A DNA stretch of 16,259 nt from an uncultured cyanobacterium (GCA_903934745.1 CAIZOZ010000500.1:1-16259), one strand, 5' to 3'; shown: positions 7,630-15,289, counted from the stretch's first letter. Notes: generated from the letters alone by a model not told the origin. A program made the numbers and translations.

Positions 7630-8358
7630 GTGGTTGTGCCCGCACCGTTGATCGGGGAAGAGATTCCGCTCGCCCGTCGCAGTCAGCCATCGAAACCGCG
7701 ACGCCCCTCACTCCTCGGTCGTCTGCTCAGGCTGCTGGTCGTCAGTGGCCTGGCCACGGGCCTCGTGCTGCTGCTGATGGCGGGCCCCCTGCGCCGCTGG
7801 CAGACACCACCGCCTGTCGCCGGTCTCAAGGCTCGCCTCAGCGCCGATGGCCGGCTGCTGGGCCATTTCCCCTATCCCGAAGTACCGGCCGGCCAGCTCG
7901 TCGCCATCAGTTCCGGTCTGCGCCTGCAGCGCGATGCGGCCCAGGCGCTGCTGGCGATGCAACGGGCCGCTGCCGCCGATGGGGTCAATCTGGTGGTGCT
8001 CAGTGCGTTCCGCTCGTTATCCCTGCAGCGGCAGCTGTTCTTTGACGTCAAGGCCGAGCGCAACCAGAGCGCCAGAGACCGGGCCCTGGTCAGCGCCCCA
8101 CCGGGGTTTTCCGAACACAGCACCGGGCTGGCCGTCGATCTCGGTGATGCTCGCCTGCCCGGCACCAATGTCTCGACCAGTTTCGATCGCACGCCCGCCT
8201 ACCGCTGGCTGGCGGCCCATGCCCATCGCTTCCATTTCCAGCTCTCGTTCCCGGCTGGCAATGCGCAAGGCGTGAGCTACGAGCCGTGGCACTGGCGCTT
8301 TGAAGGGTCCACCGAAGCCCTGCGCCTGTTTGAGCCTGCCCAGCGGCTGGCACGGTAG
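7630..8358 (+). CDS. membrane-anchored D-alanyl-D-alanine carboxypeptidase, VanY-like (peptidase M15B)
   Basis: A zinc D,D-carboxypeptidase that would trim the terminal D-Ala from peptidoglycan stem peptides outside the cytoplasmic membrane. Numbering from the TTG at 7624, one transmembrane anchor spans about residues 33-54 after a basic N-terminus (inside-positive). The catalytic domain follows, with SAFRSLSLQ (Arg130), SEHSTGLAVDL (zinc ligands His165, Asp172) and EPWHWRF (catalytic Glu220, zinc ligand His223). The active site is complete. The exact start is uncertain: TTG at 7624, GTG at 7630 and GTG at 7636 are all in frame with no decisive ribosome-binding site. I chose GTG 7630; the difference is only a few residues before the anchor. 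It is divergent from chlP and stands alone before typA. Confidence 0.86.
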   Translation: MVVPAPLIGEEIPLARRSQPSKPRRPSLLGRLLRLLVVSGLATGLVLLLMAGPLRRWQTPPPVAGLKARLSADGRLLGHFPYPEVPAGQLVAISSGLRLQRDAAQALLAMQRAAAADGVNLVVLSAFRSLSLQRQLFFDVKAERNQSARDRALVSAPPGFSEHSTGLAVDLGDARLPGTNVSTSFDRTPAYRWLAAHAHRFHFQLSFPAGNAQGVSYEPWHWRFEGSTEALRLFEPAQRLAR

Positions 8359-8559
8359 AGAGCCTGGGCGTGCGGGTCGCAAGGTAAGATCAAGATTCGC
8401 TTCAGAAATGTCACGCACCTCGCCAGCGGCATTCGATCCCAGCATCGAGCCCACTGGCCGTTGATACGGCACGACCTCCCTGTCAGCCGGAGTTGATCAG
8501 GCGGCGAGATTTCAGACGACGCGACACCCGAGCCCAACTCCCTTTCTCTGCAGGATCCG

Positions 8560-10374
8560 ATGCCCATGAGTGGCGAAGTCAAAGGTGTGCCGATTCGCAA
8601 CATTGCGATCATTGCTCACGTCGACCACGGCAAGACCACCCTGGTGGACGCCCTTCTCACCCAGTCCGGCATCTTCCGGGAGGGTGAGGCCGTGCCCACT
8701 TGCATCATGGACTCCAACGATCTGGAGCGGGAGCGGGGTATCACGATTCTCTCCAAGAACACCGCTGTTGATTACAACGGCATCCGTATCAATATTGTCG
8801 ACACCCCCGGCCACGCCGACTTCGGCGGCGAGGTGGAGCGGGTTCTCGGCATGGTCGATGGCTGCCTGTTGATCGTCGACGCCAATGAGGGGCCCATGCC
8901 CCAAACCCGCTTCGTGCTCAAGAAGGCCCTGGAAAAGGGTCTGCGGCCGATCGTGTTTGTCAACAAGATCGATCGGGCCCGGGTGGATCCCGAACAGGCT
9001 GTCGACAAGGTGCTCGATCTGTTCCTCGAACTCGGCGCTGACGACGACCAGTGCGATTTCACCTATCTGTTCGGCAGTGGCATGGCCGGCTACGCCAAGC
9101 CGGACATGAAGACCGAGAGCGACAACATGAAGCCGCTCTTCGATGCAATTCTGCGCCACGTCCCACCCCCGGTTGGTGATCCGACCAAACCCCTGCAGCT
9201 GCAGGTCACCACGCTCGATTACAGCGATTTTCTCGGCCGGATCATGATTGGCCGTATTCACAACGGCACGATTCGGGCTGGCCAGCCTGCAGCTTTGCTG
9301 CGCGATGACGGCAGCGTCAAGCGCGGCAGAATCTCTAAATTGCTTGGCTTCAAGGGTCTGCAGCGGGTCGAGATCGAATCGGCCAGTGCCGGCGACCTGG
9401 TGGCCGTGGCCGGATTCGATGAGGTGAACATCGGCGAAACCATCGCTTGTCCTGACCATCCCGAGGCCTTGCCGCTGATCAAGGTGGATGAACCCACCCT
9501 GCAGATGACCTTTGTGGTCAACGACTCACCGTTTGCTGGCAAGGAGGGCAAATTTGTCACCAGCCGCCAGCTGCGGGACAGGTTGCAGCGGGAACTGCTC
9601 ACCAACGTTGCCCTGCGTGTTGAAGACACCGATTCCCCTGATCGCTTCGCGGTCAGTGGCCGCGGTGAACTGCATCTGGGCATCCTGATTGAAACCATGC
9701 GCCGCGAGGGCTATGAGTTCCAGGTGAGCCAGCCCCAGGTGATTTTCCGCACCATTGATGGCACCCCGAGCGAGCCTTACGAAACCCTGGTGATGGATGT
9801 GCCGGAGGAATCCGTCGGCTCCTGCATCGAGAAGCTCGGCACACGCAAGGGCGAGATGCAGAACATGGAGAACACCAACGACGGCCGTACCCAGCTGGAG
9901 TTCGTGGTGCCTGCTCGTGGCCTGATCGGCTTCCGCGGCGAGTTCATTCGCGCCACCCGGGGCGAAGGAATCATGAGCCATTCCTTCCTCGACTACCGCC
10001 CGATGCAGGGGGATATGGATGCCCGCCGCAATGGGGTGCTGGTGGCCTTCGAGGAAGGCACCGCCACCTTCTACGCGCTCAAGGGAGCCGAAGATCGGGG
10101 CCAGTTCTTCATCACCCCTGGTACCAGGGTCTATAAGGGCATGATTGTCGGCGAACACAATCGTCCGCCCGATCTCGAGCTCAATGTCTGCAAGGCCAAG
10201 CAGGTCACCAACATCCGCTCGGCTGGTGCCGAAGTGCTCGACACCCTCCAGGCCCCGATTCAGATGACCCTGGAACGGGCGCTCGAGTACATCGGTCCCG
10301 ACGAAATGCTCGAAGTCACACCTGAATCGATCCGCCTGCGCAAGCTGGCGATGAAAAAGCCTGCCAAGCGTTGA
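8560..10374 (+). CDS. typA: ribosome-associated translational GTPase TypA/BipA
   Basis: This 604-residue elongation-factor-like GTPase binds the 70S ribosome and is linked to 50S assembly and stress or cold growth. The G motifs are intact: G1 AHVDHGKT (19-26), G2 region with RERGITI (57-63), G3 DTPGH (81-85), G4 NKID (135-138), and a G5-type loop near LFGSGMAG. EF-G-like domains II, III and V follow, with the TypA-specific C-terminal domain; PARGLIGFRGEF and FITPGTRVYKGMIVGEHNR are strongly family-like. The length is typical. Two in-frame ATGs, 8560 and 8566, are both possible: AGGA at 8552-8555 lies 4 bp before the first and 10 bp before the second. It heads a tight plus-strand gene run that continues to ccsB. 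Confidence 0.96.
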   Translation: MPMSGEVKGVPIRNIAIIAHVDHGKTTLVDALLTQSGIFREGEAVPTCIMDSNDLERERGITILSKNTAVDYNGIRINIVDTPGHADFGGEVERVLGMVDGCLLIVDANEGPMPQTRFVLKKALEKGLRPIVFVNKIDRARVDPEQAVDKVLDLFLELGADDDQCDFTYLFGSGMAGYAKPDMKTESDNMKPLFDAILRHVPPPVGDPTKPLQLQVTTLDYSDFLGRIMIGRIHNGTIRAGQPAALLRDDGSVKRGRISKLLGFKGLQRVEIESASAGDLVAVAGFDEVNIGETIACPDHPEALPLIKVDEPTLQMTFVVNDSPFAGKEGKFVTSRQLRDRLQRELLTNVALRVEDTDSPDRFAVSGRGELHLGILIETMRREGYEFQVSQPQVIFRTIDGTPSEPYETLVMDVPEESVGSCIEKLGTRKGEMQNMENTNDGRTQLEFVVPARGLIGFRGEFIRATRGEGIMSHSFLDYRPMQGDMDARRNGVLVAFEEGTATFYALKGAEDRGQFFITPGTRVYKGMIVGEHNRPPDLELNVCKAKQVTNIRSAGAEVLDTLQAPIQMTLERALEYIGPDEMLEVTPESIRLRKLAMKKPAKR

Positions 10375-10805
10375 GCTTTGCTGCCGATTCAGCTGCCGTC
10401 CAACCCTGTCGCGACGGCGGACTGGGGGAGGAGGTTCAGCTGCTGGCTGACCCGCGCTTGCAGGCTGCGATCGAGCTGTTCAACGCCGCTGATTGGTACG
10501 CCTGTCACGACGGCTTTGAGGAGCTCTGGCATGAGACCCAGAGTCCCCTCCGCTGTGTTCTGCAGGGCCTCCTGCAGATCGCCGTGGGCCAGCTCCATCT
10601 CGAGCGGGGCAACCAGCACGGGGCGATGGTGCTCACCGGCGAGGGCCTTGGCCGGCTGCGCCGCTGCGATGATCAGGCCCTGGGGCTTGACCTGGTGCGC
10701 CTTCGCCAGGAGAGTTCGCTCTGGTTGCAGGCCTTGCAGGCGAATGCAGACACCTCCACCTTGCCCAAACCGACCCTGCAAAGGCCGGGGAGGGCCTCCC
10801 GGTAA
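10371..10805 (+). CDS. DUF309 family protein
   Basis: This 144-residue protein carries the DUF309 signature HDGFEELWHE at about residues 46-55, preceded by LFNAADWYAC and followed by a helix with LQGLLQIAVGQLHLERGN. The function of the family is unknown; its conserved His, Glu and Trp residues on helices hint at a small helical fold, but I infer no activity. The only good start is TTG at 10371, which overlaps the typA stop as TTGA; the next in-frame TTG would cut into the domain. No Shine-Dalgarno is seen, so expression probably depends on coupling to typA. The last 20 or so residues are low-complexity. DUF309 genes are widespread in cyanobacteria. Confidence 0.85.
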   Translation: MSFAADSAAVQPCRDGGLGEEVQLLADPRLQAAIELFNAADWYACHDGFEELWHETQSPLRCVLQGLLQIAVGQLHLERGNQHGAMVLTGEGLGRLRRCDDQALGLDLVRLRQESSLWLQALQANADTSTLPKPTLQRPGRASR

Positions 10806-10841
10806 ATTGGAGTCACGTTTCACCGCCTGCCGAGCTGATTG

Positions 10842-11384
10842 ATGCAGGTCAGAACCCTGTCCCGGTGGCGATCACGCTGGCCTTCGTCCCTGGGCTCGTC
10901 GCTGCTTTCCGCTGCCAGCCAGCGTCGTCGCCCCCTGACGGTGACCGCAGTGCTGTGTCTCCTGGCTCTGGCGATTCCCCACCCTGGTGCGGCCCAGTTG
11001 GCACAGCCAATCGCACCGCTGGCGTCCAAGCCAGCTGCAGCCCCAGACGCGGGCCTGGTGACGATTGAATCCGATACCCAGCAAGCCGACAACCGTACGG
11101 GTGTGGTGACGGCCCGAGGCAACGTGCGCATCGAATATCCCGATCGCCGCATGGTGGCCACCTCCCGCCAGGCCCAGTATTTCTCGAAGGAAGGCCGGTT
11201 GGTGCTCACCGGCGACGTGGATGTGATTGATGCCGATGGCCAGCGCATCCGTGCCGAACGGCTCGTCTACCGACTTGACAGTGAGCGCCTGCTGGCCGAA
11301 CCTCCCGCCGGCAAACAGGTGTACAGCCGCTTGAGGCTGCAGAGCAAAGCGCCGGCCAGCGAGGCCAAACCGCTGCTGCCATGA
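10842..11384 (+). CDS. LptA/OstA-like periplasmic LPS transport protein
   Basis: This 180-residue exported protein has an OstA/LptA-type beta-jellyroll segment from about residue 72 to 160. The repeating pattern is clear in VTIESDTQQADNRTGVVTA, then GNVRIEYPDRRMVATSRQAQ and GRLVLTGDVDVIDADGQRI. Such domains form the periplasmic bridge that carries lipopolysaccharide from the LptB2FG extractor to the outer membrane. The N-terminus is unusually long and basic (about 30 residues) before a hydrophobic signal (31-45) and a cleavage-like site PGAAQ (48-52). I chose ATG at 10842 over the adjacent TTG at 10839; a later start is possible. Its ATGA overlap with the next gene supports co-translation with the ATPase-permease. 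Whether it acts as LptA or LptC cannot be decided by eye. Confidence 0.85.
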   Translation: MQVRTLSRWRSRWPSSLGSSLLSAASQRRRPLTVTAVLCLLALAIPHPGAAQLAQPIAPLASKPAAAPDAGLVTIESDTQQADNRTGVVTARGNVRIEYPDRRMVATSRQAQYFSKEGRLVLTGDVDVIDADGQRIRAERLVYRLDSERLLAEPPAGKQVYSRLRLQSKAPASEAKPLLP

Positions 11385-13435
11385 GTCTTGCCCTGGAACG
11401 GGTGTCCATCACCCTGGGGGGTCGACCTCTCGTCGACGATGTCAGTCTTGAACTTCGTCCCGGCGAAGTGGTGGGTCTGCTGGGCCCGAATGGTGCCGGC
11501 AAGACGACCACCTTCAATCTCGTCACCGGGCTGTTGCGACCTGATAGCGGTGATGTGCGGCTGGATGGCGAATCGGTCAGCGCCCTGTCGATGCCGGTGC
11601 GCGCCAGGCTCGGCATCGGCTATTTGCCGCAAGAAGCGAGTGTGTTCCGCCAACTCACGGTGCGCGACAACCTGCGGCTGGCCCTGGCCGAAAGCGGCAC
11701 ACCGGAGCATCGGCGCCGGGATCGCCTCGACCAGCTGATCGAGGATTTTCACCTCGCACCGTTCCAGCATCGCCGCGGCTACCAGCTCTCCGGTGGCGAA
11801 CGCCGGCGCTGTGAGGTGGCCCGAGCCCTGGCGGTGGGGGAATCAGGCCCCCGATATCTGCTGCTGGATGAACCGTTCGCCGGGGTGGATCCGCTGGCCG
11901 TGGCCGATCTGCAGGAGCTGATCGGTGGTCTGCGCGATCGGGGCATGGGTGTGTTGATCACCGATCACAACGTTCGCGAAACGCTGGCGATCACCAATCG
12001 GGCCTACATCCTCACCGAAGGCTCCCTGCTCGCTTCGGGCAGTTCCGCTGAGGTGGCGGAGAACCCGCTGGTCCGTCGCCACTATCTGGGTGAAACCTTC
12101 GCGATGCTGGCTGCGCCCTCCTTCTGGAGTGGTGCCCACGAGGAGCCGGAGCCTGCCCGGCTCGAACCGAGTTCAGACGACGCGATCAATCCCGACCAGG
12201 ATTCGGCAAGGGCGCTCTGGTTTCGCCGCCTGGAGCGCCTGCCGAGGTTCAAGCCGATCCTGAAGCTGGCGGCCAGGGCCTCGGCTCCCCTGCGCCCCTG
12301 GTTGCGACGCATCCCGCTGCTGGATCGCTGGCTGGTCGGCGAACTGCTGGGGCCGCTGTTGTTCGGCATCGCCGCGTTTACAGCTGTCTCGCTGTCGGTG
12401 GGGGTGGTGTTCGAGCTGGTGCGGCGGGTTTCGGAATCCGGCTTGCCGGTGACGGCAGCGCTGCTGGTGCTGCTGCTGCGCCTGCCGGGCTTTCTGGTGC
12501 TGGCCTTCCCGATGGCCACCTTGATGGCCACGCTGCTGGCCTACAGCCGCTTGTCGGGTAGCAGCGAACTCACGGCCCTGCGCAGTGTGGGCGTGAGCAC
12601 GCGACGAATGGTGATGCCAGCGCTGGCCCTTTCGGTCGCGATGAGCCTGTTGACCTTCACCTTTAATGATTTGATTGTGCCGCGGGCCAATCTCGCCGCT
12701 TCCAACACCCTGGAGCGTGCCCTCGGCAAGGCCATCGCCAGCGAGAAAGGCGACAATATTCTCTATTCCCGCTTTGGTCGTATCAAGCTGGAGGAGGGCG
12801 AATCAACGCGAATGCTGACCCATATTTTTTACGCTCGTAAGTTTCTGCGGGGCGAGATGAATGAAGTTACACTGATCGACTTTTCCAGAGCTGGCCAACG
12901 CCAGATGCTGATGGCCAAGCAGGGGCACTGGAATGATGCCAAGGCGATGTGGGAGTTTTCAGATGGCAGGATTGTCAACATTGACGAAAAAAACGGCACG
13001 ACGACTTCAGCTGAGTTTGATCGCTATTTCTATCCGCTTTCCCGCGATCCCCTTGAAGTGGCAAAGCTTCCCACCGATGCCAGTGTGATGACAGTGGGTC
13101 AGGCCCTGCGTGCTGAGCGGCTGCTGAAGGAGGCCAATAATCTCAAGGAATCCCGCCGCCTGCGGGTGCGCATCCAGGAGAAATTCGCCTTTCCCGCCAT
13201 CTGCCTGGTCTTCGGCCTGATCGGCAGCAGCCTCGGCGTCCGTCCCCACTCCCGCACCAGTAACAGTCAGGGCTTCGGCATCAGTGTGCTGTTGATTTTC
13301 GGTTATTATTTGATGTCGTTCATCTTCAGCTCCCTCGGCATCACCGCCGCCCTGACGCCGTTCCTGGCGGCCTGGTTGCCGGTGCTGATCGGCCTGGCTG
13401 GAGGGGTGCAGTTGCTGCGTCAGGCCAGCCGTTGA
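11381..13435 (+). CDS. fused LPS export ATPase-permease: LptB joined to LptF/LptG-type permease
   Basis: One uninterrupted frame of 684 residues encodes two Lpt parts that, to my knowledge, are normally separate proteins. Residues 1-240 are LptB: Walker A GPNGAGKT (35-42), Q-loop Gln84, signature LSGGE (136-140), Walker B LLLD with Glu164, H-loop His196, and a C-terminal YLGETF that matches where stand-alone LptB usually ends. Residues 241-311 form a linker: an acidic/Pro-rich part, then a basic part rich in Arg/Leu. Residues 312-684 are an LptF/LptG (YjgP/YjgQ) permease: TM1 318-340, TM2 357-387, TM3 408-430, a periplasmic domain of about 440-600, and TM4-6 at 602-620, 633-652 and 657-678. 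The linker would be cytoplasmic, consistent with permease topology. Both halves look intact. The ATG overlaps the lptA-like stop. Confidence 0.9.
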   Translation: MSLALERVSITLGGRPLVDDVSLELRPGEVVGLLGPNGAGKTTTFNLVTGLLRPDSGDVRLDGESVSALSMPVRARLGIGYLPQEASVFRQLTVRDNLRLALAESGTPEHRRRDRLDQLIEDFHLAPFQHRRGYQLSGGERRRCEVARALAVGESGPRYLLLDEPFAGVDPLAVADLQELIGGLRDRGMGVLITDHNVRETLAITNRAYILTEGSLLASGSSAEVAENPLVRRHYLGETFAMLAAPSFWSGAHEEPEPARLEPSSDDAINPDQDSARALWFRRLERLPRFKPILKLAARASAPLRPWLRRIPLLDRWLVGELLGPLLFGIAAFTAVSLSVGVVFELVRRVSESGLPVTAALLVLLLRLPGFLVLAFPMATLMATLLAYSRLSGSSELTALRSVGVSTRRMVMPALALSVAMSLLTFTFNDLIVPRANLAASNTLERALGKAIASEKGDNILYSRFGRIKLEEGESTRMLTHIFYARKFLRGEMNEVTLIDFSRAGQRQMLMAKQGHWNDAKAMWEFSDGRIVNIDEKNGTTTSAEFDRYFYPLSRDPLEVAKLPTDASVMTVGQALRAERLLKEANNLKESRRLRVRIQEKFAFPAICLVFGLIGSSLGVRPHSRTSNSQGFGISVLLIFGYYLMSFIFSSLGITAALTPFLAAWLPVLIGLAGGVQLLRQASR

Positions 13436-13513
13436 GGCCTCGGCCAACCTCGCCAGGCCAAAGCGGCCGCTCCAACCCGTCTGGCTGAACGGCAGACTGG
13501 ACTCCTTCGATCC

Positions 13514-14434
13514 GTGCTGTGTGTGACCGATCCGGTTTTCGCCCTGGGCCTGTTGGCCTTCGCCCTGCTGCTGCTGGTGCTGCCCTTGTCGTTCTGGTCG
13601 CTGAGCGGCGGCAAGAGCAGTTCTGTCGTGCGGTTGCTCGTCGCCGCCGCCAACCTCTGCCTCACCGCCCAGCTGGTGTTGCGCTGGTGGGACTCCGGCC
13701 ACTTCCCGATCAGCAACCTCTACGAATCCCTCTGCTTCCTGGCCTGGGGTTGCACGCTCACCCAGCTGTTGGTGGAGCGGAGCTGGCCCAGTCCGCTGGT
13801 ACCGGCGGCTGCCACACCGATGGCCCTGGGTTGCGTGGCCTTCGCCAGTTTTGCCCTGCCGGATCAGCTGCAGCAGGCCTCACCGCTGGTGCCGGCACTA
13901 CGTTCCAGCTGGCTGGTGATGCATGTGAGTGTCATCATGCTGAGCTACGCCGCCCTGTTGGTGGGATCACTGCTGTCGCTCGCGGTGCTGTTCACCGAGC
14001 GCCATGAGGTCCTGGAGCTGCGCAGCAGTTCGATCGGCAGTGGCGGTTTCCGCCAGGCCCAGCTCGCCTCCGATGGCCCCGGTGCGATGGCCCTGAGCAG
14101 CACCGAATTCCGGATCAGTGAGCAGCTCGACAGCCTCAGCTATCGCACGATCACGGTTGGTTTCCTGCTGCTGTCGGTGGGTCTGGTGAGCGGAGCCGTC
14201 TGGGCCAATGAGGCCTGGGGCAGTTGGTGGAGCTGGGATCCCAAGGAAACCTGGGCCCTGATCTGTTGGCTGGTTTATGCGGCCTATCTGCATACGCGCC
14301 TGATCCGGGGTTGGCAGGGACGCCGGCCGGCGCTGGTCGCGGTGGCGGGCCTGGTGGTGATTGCGGTTTGCTACATCGGAGTCAACCTGCTGGGCATTGG
14401 CTTGCACAGCTATGGCTGGTTCTTCGACAGCTGA
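13514..14434 (+). CDS. ccsB: cytochrome c biogenesis protein CcsB (CcsA/ResC-type haem handling protein)
   Basis: This 306-residue integral membrane protein of System II cytochrome c maturation presents haem for attachment to apocytochromes (such as c6, f, c550) on the lumenal/periplasmic side with its ResB/Ccs1 partner, which is not in the window. The WWD haem motif WGSWWSWDPKETW is at residues 235-247. Conserved histidine candidates are His137 (SSWLVMHVSV), His260 and His298 (GLHSYGW). About eight hydrophobic segments are visible. Cyanobacterial naming alternates between CcsA and CcsB for this protein. It starts at GTG 13514 (GTG 13523 also in frame), 78 bp after the fused lpt gene, so it may belong to the same transcript. 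The 3' end is convergent with rpe. Confidence 0.92.
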   Translation: MLCVTDPVFALGLLAFALLLLVLPLSFWSLSGGKSSSVVRLLVAAANLCLTAQLVLRWWDSGHFPISNLYESLCFLAWGCTLTQLLVERSWPSPLVPAAATPMALGCVAFASFALPDQLQQASPLVPALRSSWLVMHVSVIMLSYAALLVGSLLSLAVLFTERHEVLELRSSSIGSGGFRQAQLASDGPGAMALSSTEFRISEQLDSLSYRTITVGFLLLSVGLVSGAVWANEAWGSWWSWDPKETWALICWLVYAAYLHTRLIRGWQGRRPALVAVAGLVVIAVCYIGVNLLGIGLHSYGWFFDS

Positions 14435-14485
14435 CCCCATGGCGGCACGCCACCAGCTGAACTAAGCCGGAAACGCGGCTACACC

Positions 14486-14512
14486 AAAAAGGCCCCCTGT
14501 TGCCAGGGGGCC
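14486..14512 (-). terminator. intrinsic terminator of rpe
   Basis: A perfect 9-bp stem, GGCCCCCTG (14491-14499) with CAGGGGGCC (14504-14512) and a TTGC loop. On the minus strand the stem is followed at once by TTTTT (complement of AAAAA at 14486-14490), placed about 30 nt past the rpe stop. On the plus strand no T tract follows, so it serves rpe rather than ccsB. Confidence 0.85.
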
Positions 14513-14542
14513 CGGTTGTGGATCCAGGCTTGGCTCTGGTCG

Positions 14543-15226
14543 TCAGACCAGGGCTGGTTCAGGACGACGGCTGCTGCGGATGCCACGAATCGCCTCGGCG
14601 TAATCGCTGGCACCGAACACGCCAGAACCGCTGACGATGGCATTGGCGCCGGCCTCAATCACTTTCCAGGCATTGGCCGGCTTGACACCGCCATCCACCT
14701 CGATCCAGGGGTCCAGACCGCGCTCATCGCACATCCGGCGCAGATCACGGATTTTCTGCACCTGGTTGTCGATGAAGCTCTGGCCGCCGAAGCCGGGGTT
14801 GACGCTCATGATCAGCACCAGATCGCAGAGCTCGAGGCAGTACTCCAGGGTGTCCAGTGGGGTGCTGGGATTGAGCACAGCTCCGGCCAGTTTGCCCAGC
14901 TCCTTGATCTGGGCGAGGTTGCGATGCAGGTGGGGGCAGGCTTCGACTTGCACGCTGATGATGTCAGCACCAGCCTTGGCGAAGTCGGCCACGTACCTCT
15001 CGGGCTCGACGATCATCAGATGCACGTCGAGGGGTTTGGTGGTGACCGGCCTGAGGGCTTCGACGATCAGGGGCCCGATGGTGATGTTGGGCACGAAGCG
15101 GCCATCCATCACATCGACGTGGATCCAGTCGGCCCCAGCCACGTCGACGGCCCGGACGTCCTCCCCCAGCCTGGAGAAGTCGGCGGAGAGGATCGAAGGG
15201 GAAACCACCAGGGTTTTGGTGCTCAT
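14543..15226 (-). CDS. rpe: ribulose-phosphate 3-epimerase
   Basis: This 227-residue TIM-barrel enzyme interconverts ribulose 5-phosphate and xylulose 5-phosphate in the Calvin cycle and the pentose phosphate pathway. Active-site segments are all present: SPSILSADF (9-17), the metal-binding HVDVMDGRFVPN (His and Asp near 37-41), LDVHLMI, MSVNPGFGGQ with the phosphate loop, and EVDGGV followed by GANAIVSGSGVFG. The length is typical. ATG at 15226 is preceded on the minus strand by GGTGGA, a weak Shine-Dalgarno. It ends in a clear terminator and is divergent from glpX, another Calvin-cycle gene, consistent with joint control of carbon metabolism (inference). Confidence 0.97.
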   Translation of the reverse strand: MSTKTLVVSPSILSADFSRLGEDVRAVDVAGADWIHVDVMDGRFVPNITIGPLIVEALRPVTTKPLDVHLMIVEPERYVADFAKAGADIISVQVEACPHLHRNLAQIKELGKLAGAVLNPSTPLDTLEYCLELCDLVLIMSVNPGFGGQSFIDNQVQKIRDLRRMCDERGLDPWIEVDGGVKPANAWKVIEAGANAIVSGSGVFGASDYAEAIRGIRSSRRPEPALV

Positions 15227-15256
15227 GGACGTCCACCGGAACGCAAGCGGACCAGG

Positions 15257-15262
15257 ATTGTA
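15257..15262 (-). promoter_or_regulatory. possible -10 element of rpe
   Basis: TACAAT on the minus strand matches TATAAT at five of six positions and lies about 30 nt before the rpe ATG, giving a short leader. No convincing -35 hexamer is seen at 16-18 bp. Confidence 0.35.
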
Positions 15263-15280
15263 AGGAGCCGCCTTCCACGC

Positions 15281-15289
15281 TGATACGAT
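15281..15289 (+). promoter_or_regulatory. possible extended -10 element of glpX
   Basis: TGATACGAT has the TGn extension plus TACGAT (four of six matches to TATAAT) and would give a leader of roughly 100 nt before the glpX GTG. It overlaps the position expected for the rpe -35. This is a motif match by eye only. Confidence 0.25.

Noticed and set aside
7581..7636. Possible promoter with TACGAT (7610-7615) for the VanY-like gene
   Set aside because: No correctly spaced -35, and the start codon is itself uncertain, so a leaderless-transcript claim cannot be supported.
7505..7711. N-terminal extension of the chlP frame by 69 codons
   Set aside because: The FAD-binding GGGPSG motif should be at the extreme N-terminus, and the extension would run into the VanY-like gene on the other strand.
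8359..8559. Possible small gene or riboswitch upstream of typA
   Set aside because: No convincing frame, conserved aptamer core or strong stem was seen. A TAAGAT at 8385-8390 is a weak -10 match without a -35.
8512..9459. 315-codon minus-strand frame opposite typA
   Set aside because: Antisense shadow of typA; it spans the typA start region and lacks any family motif.
14516..15283. 255-codon plus-strand frame opposite rpe
   Set aside because: Antisense shadow of rpe, which has complete family motifs on the other strand.
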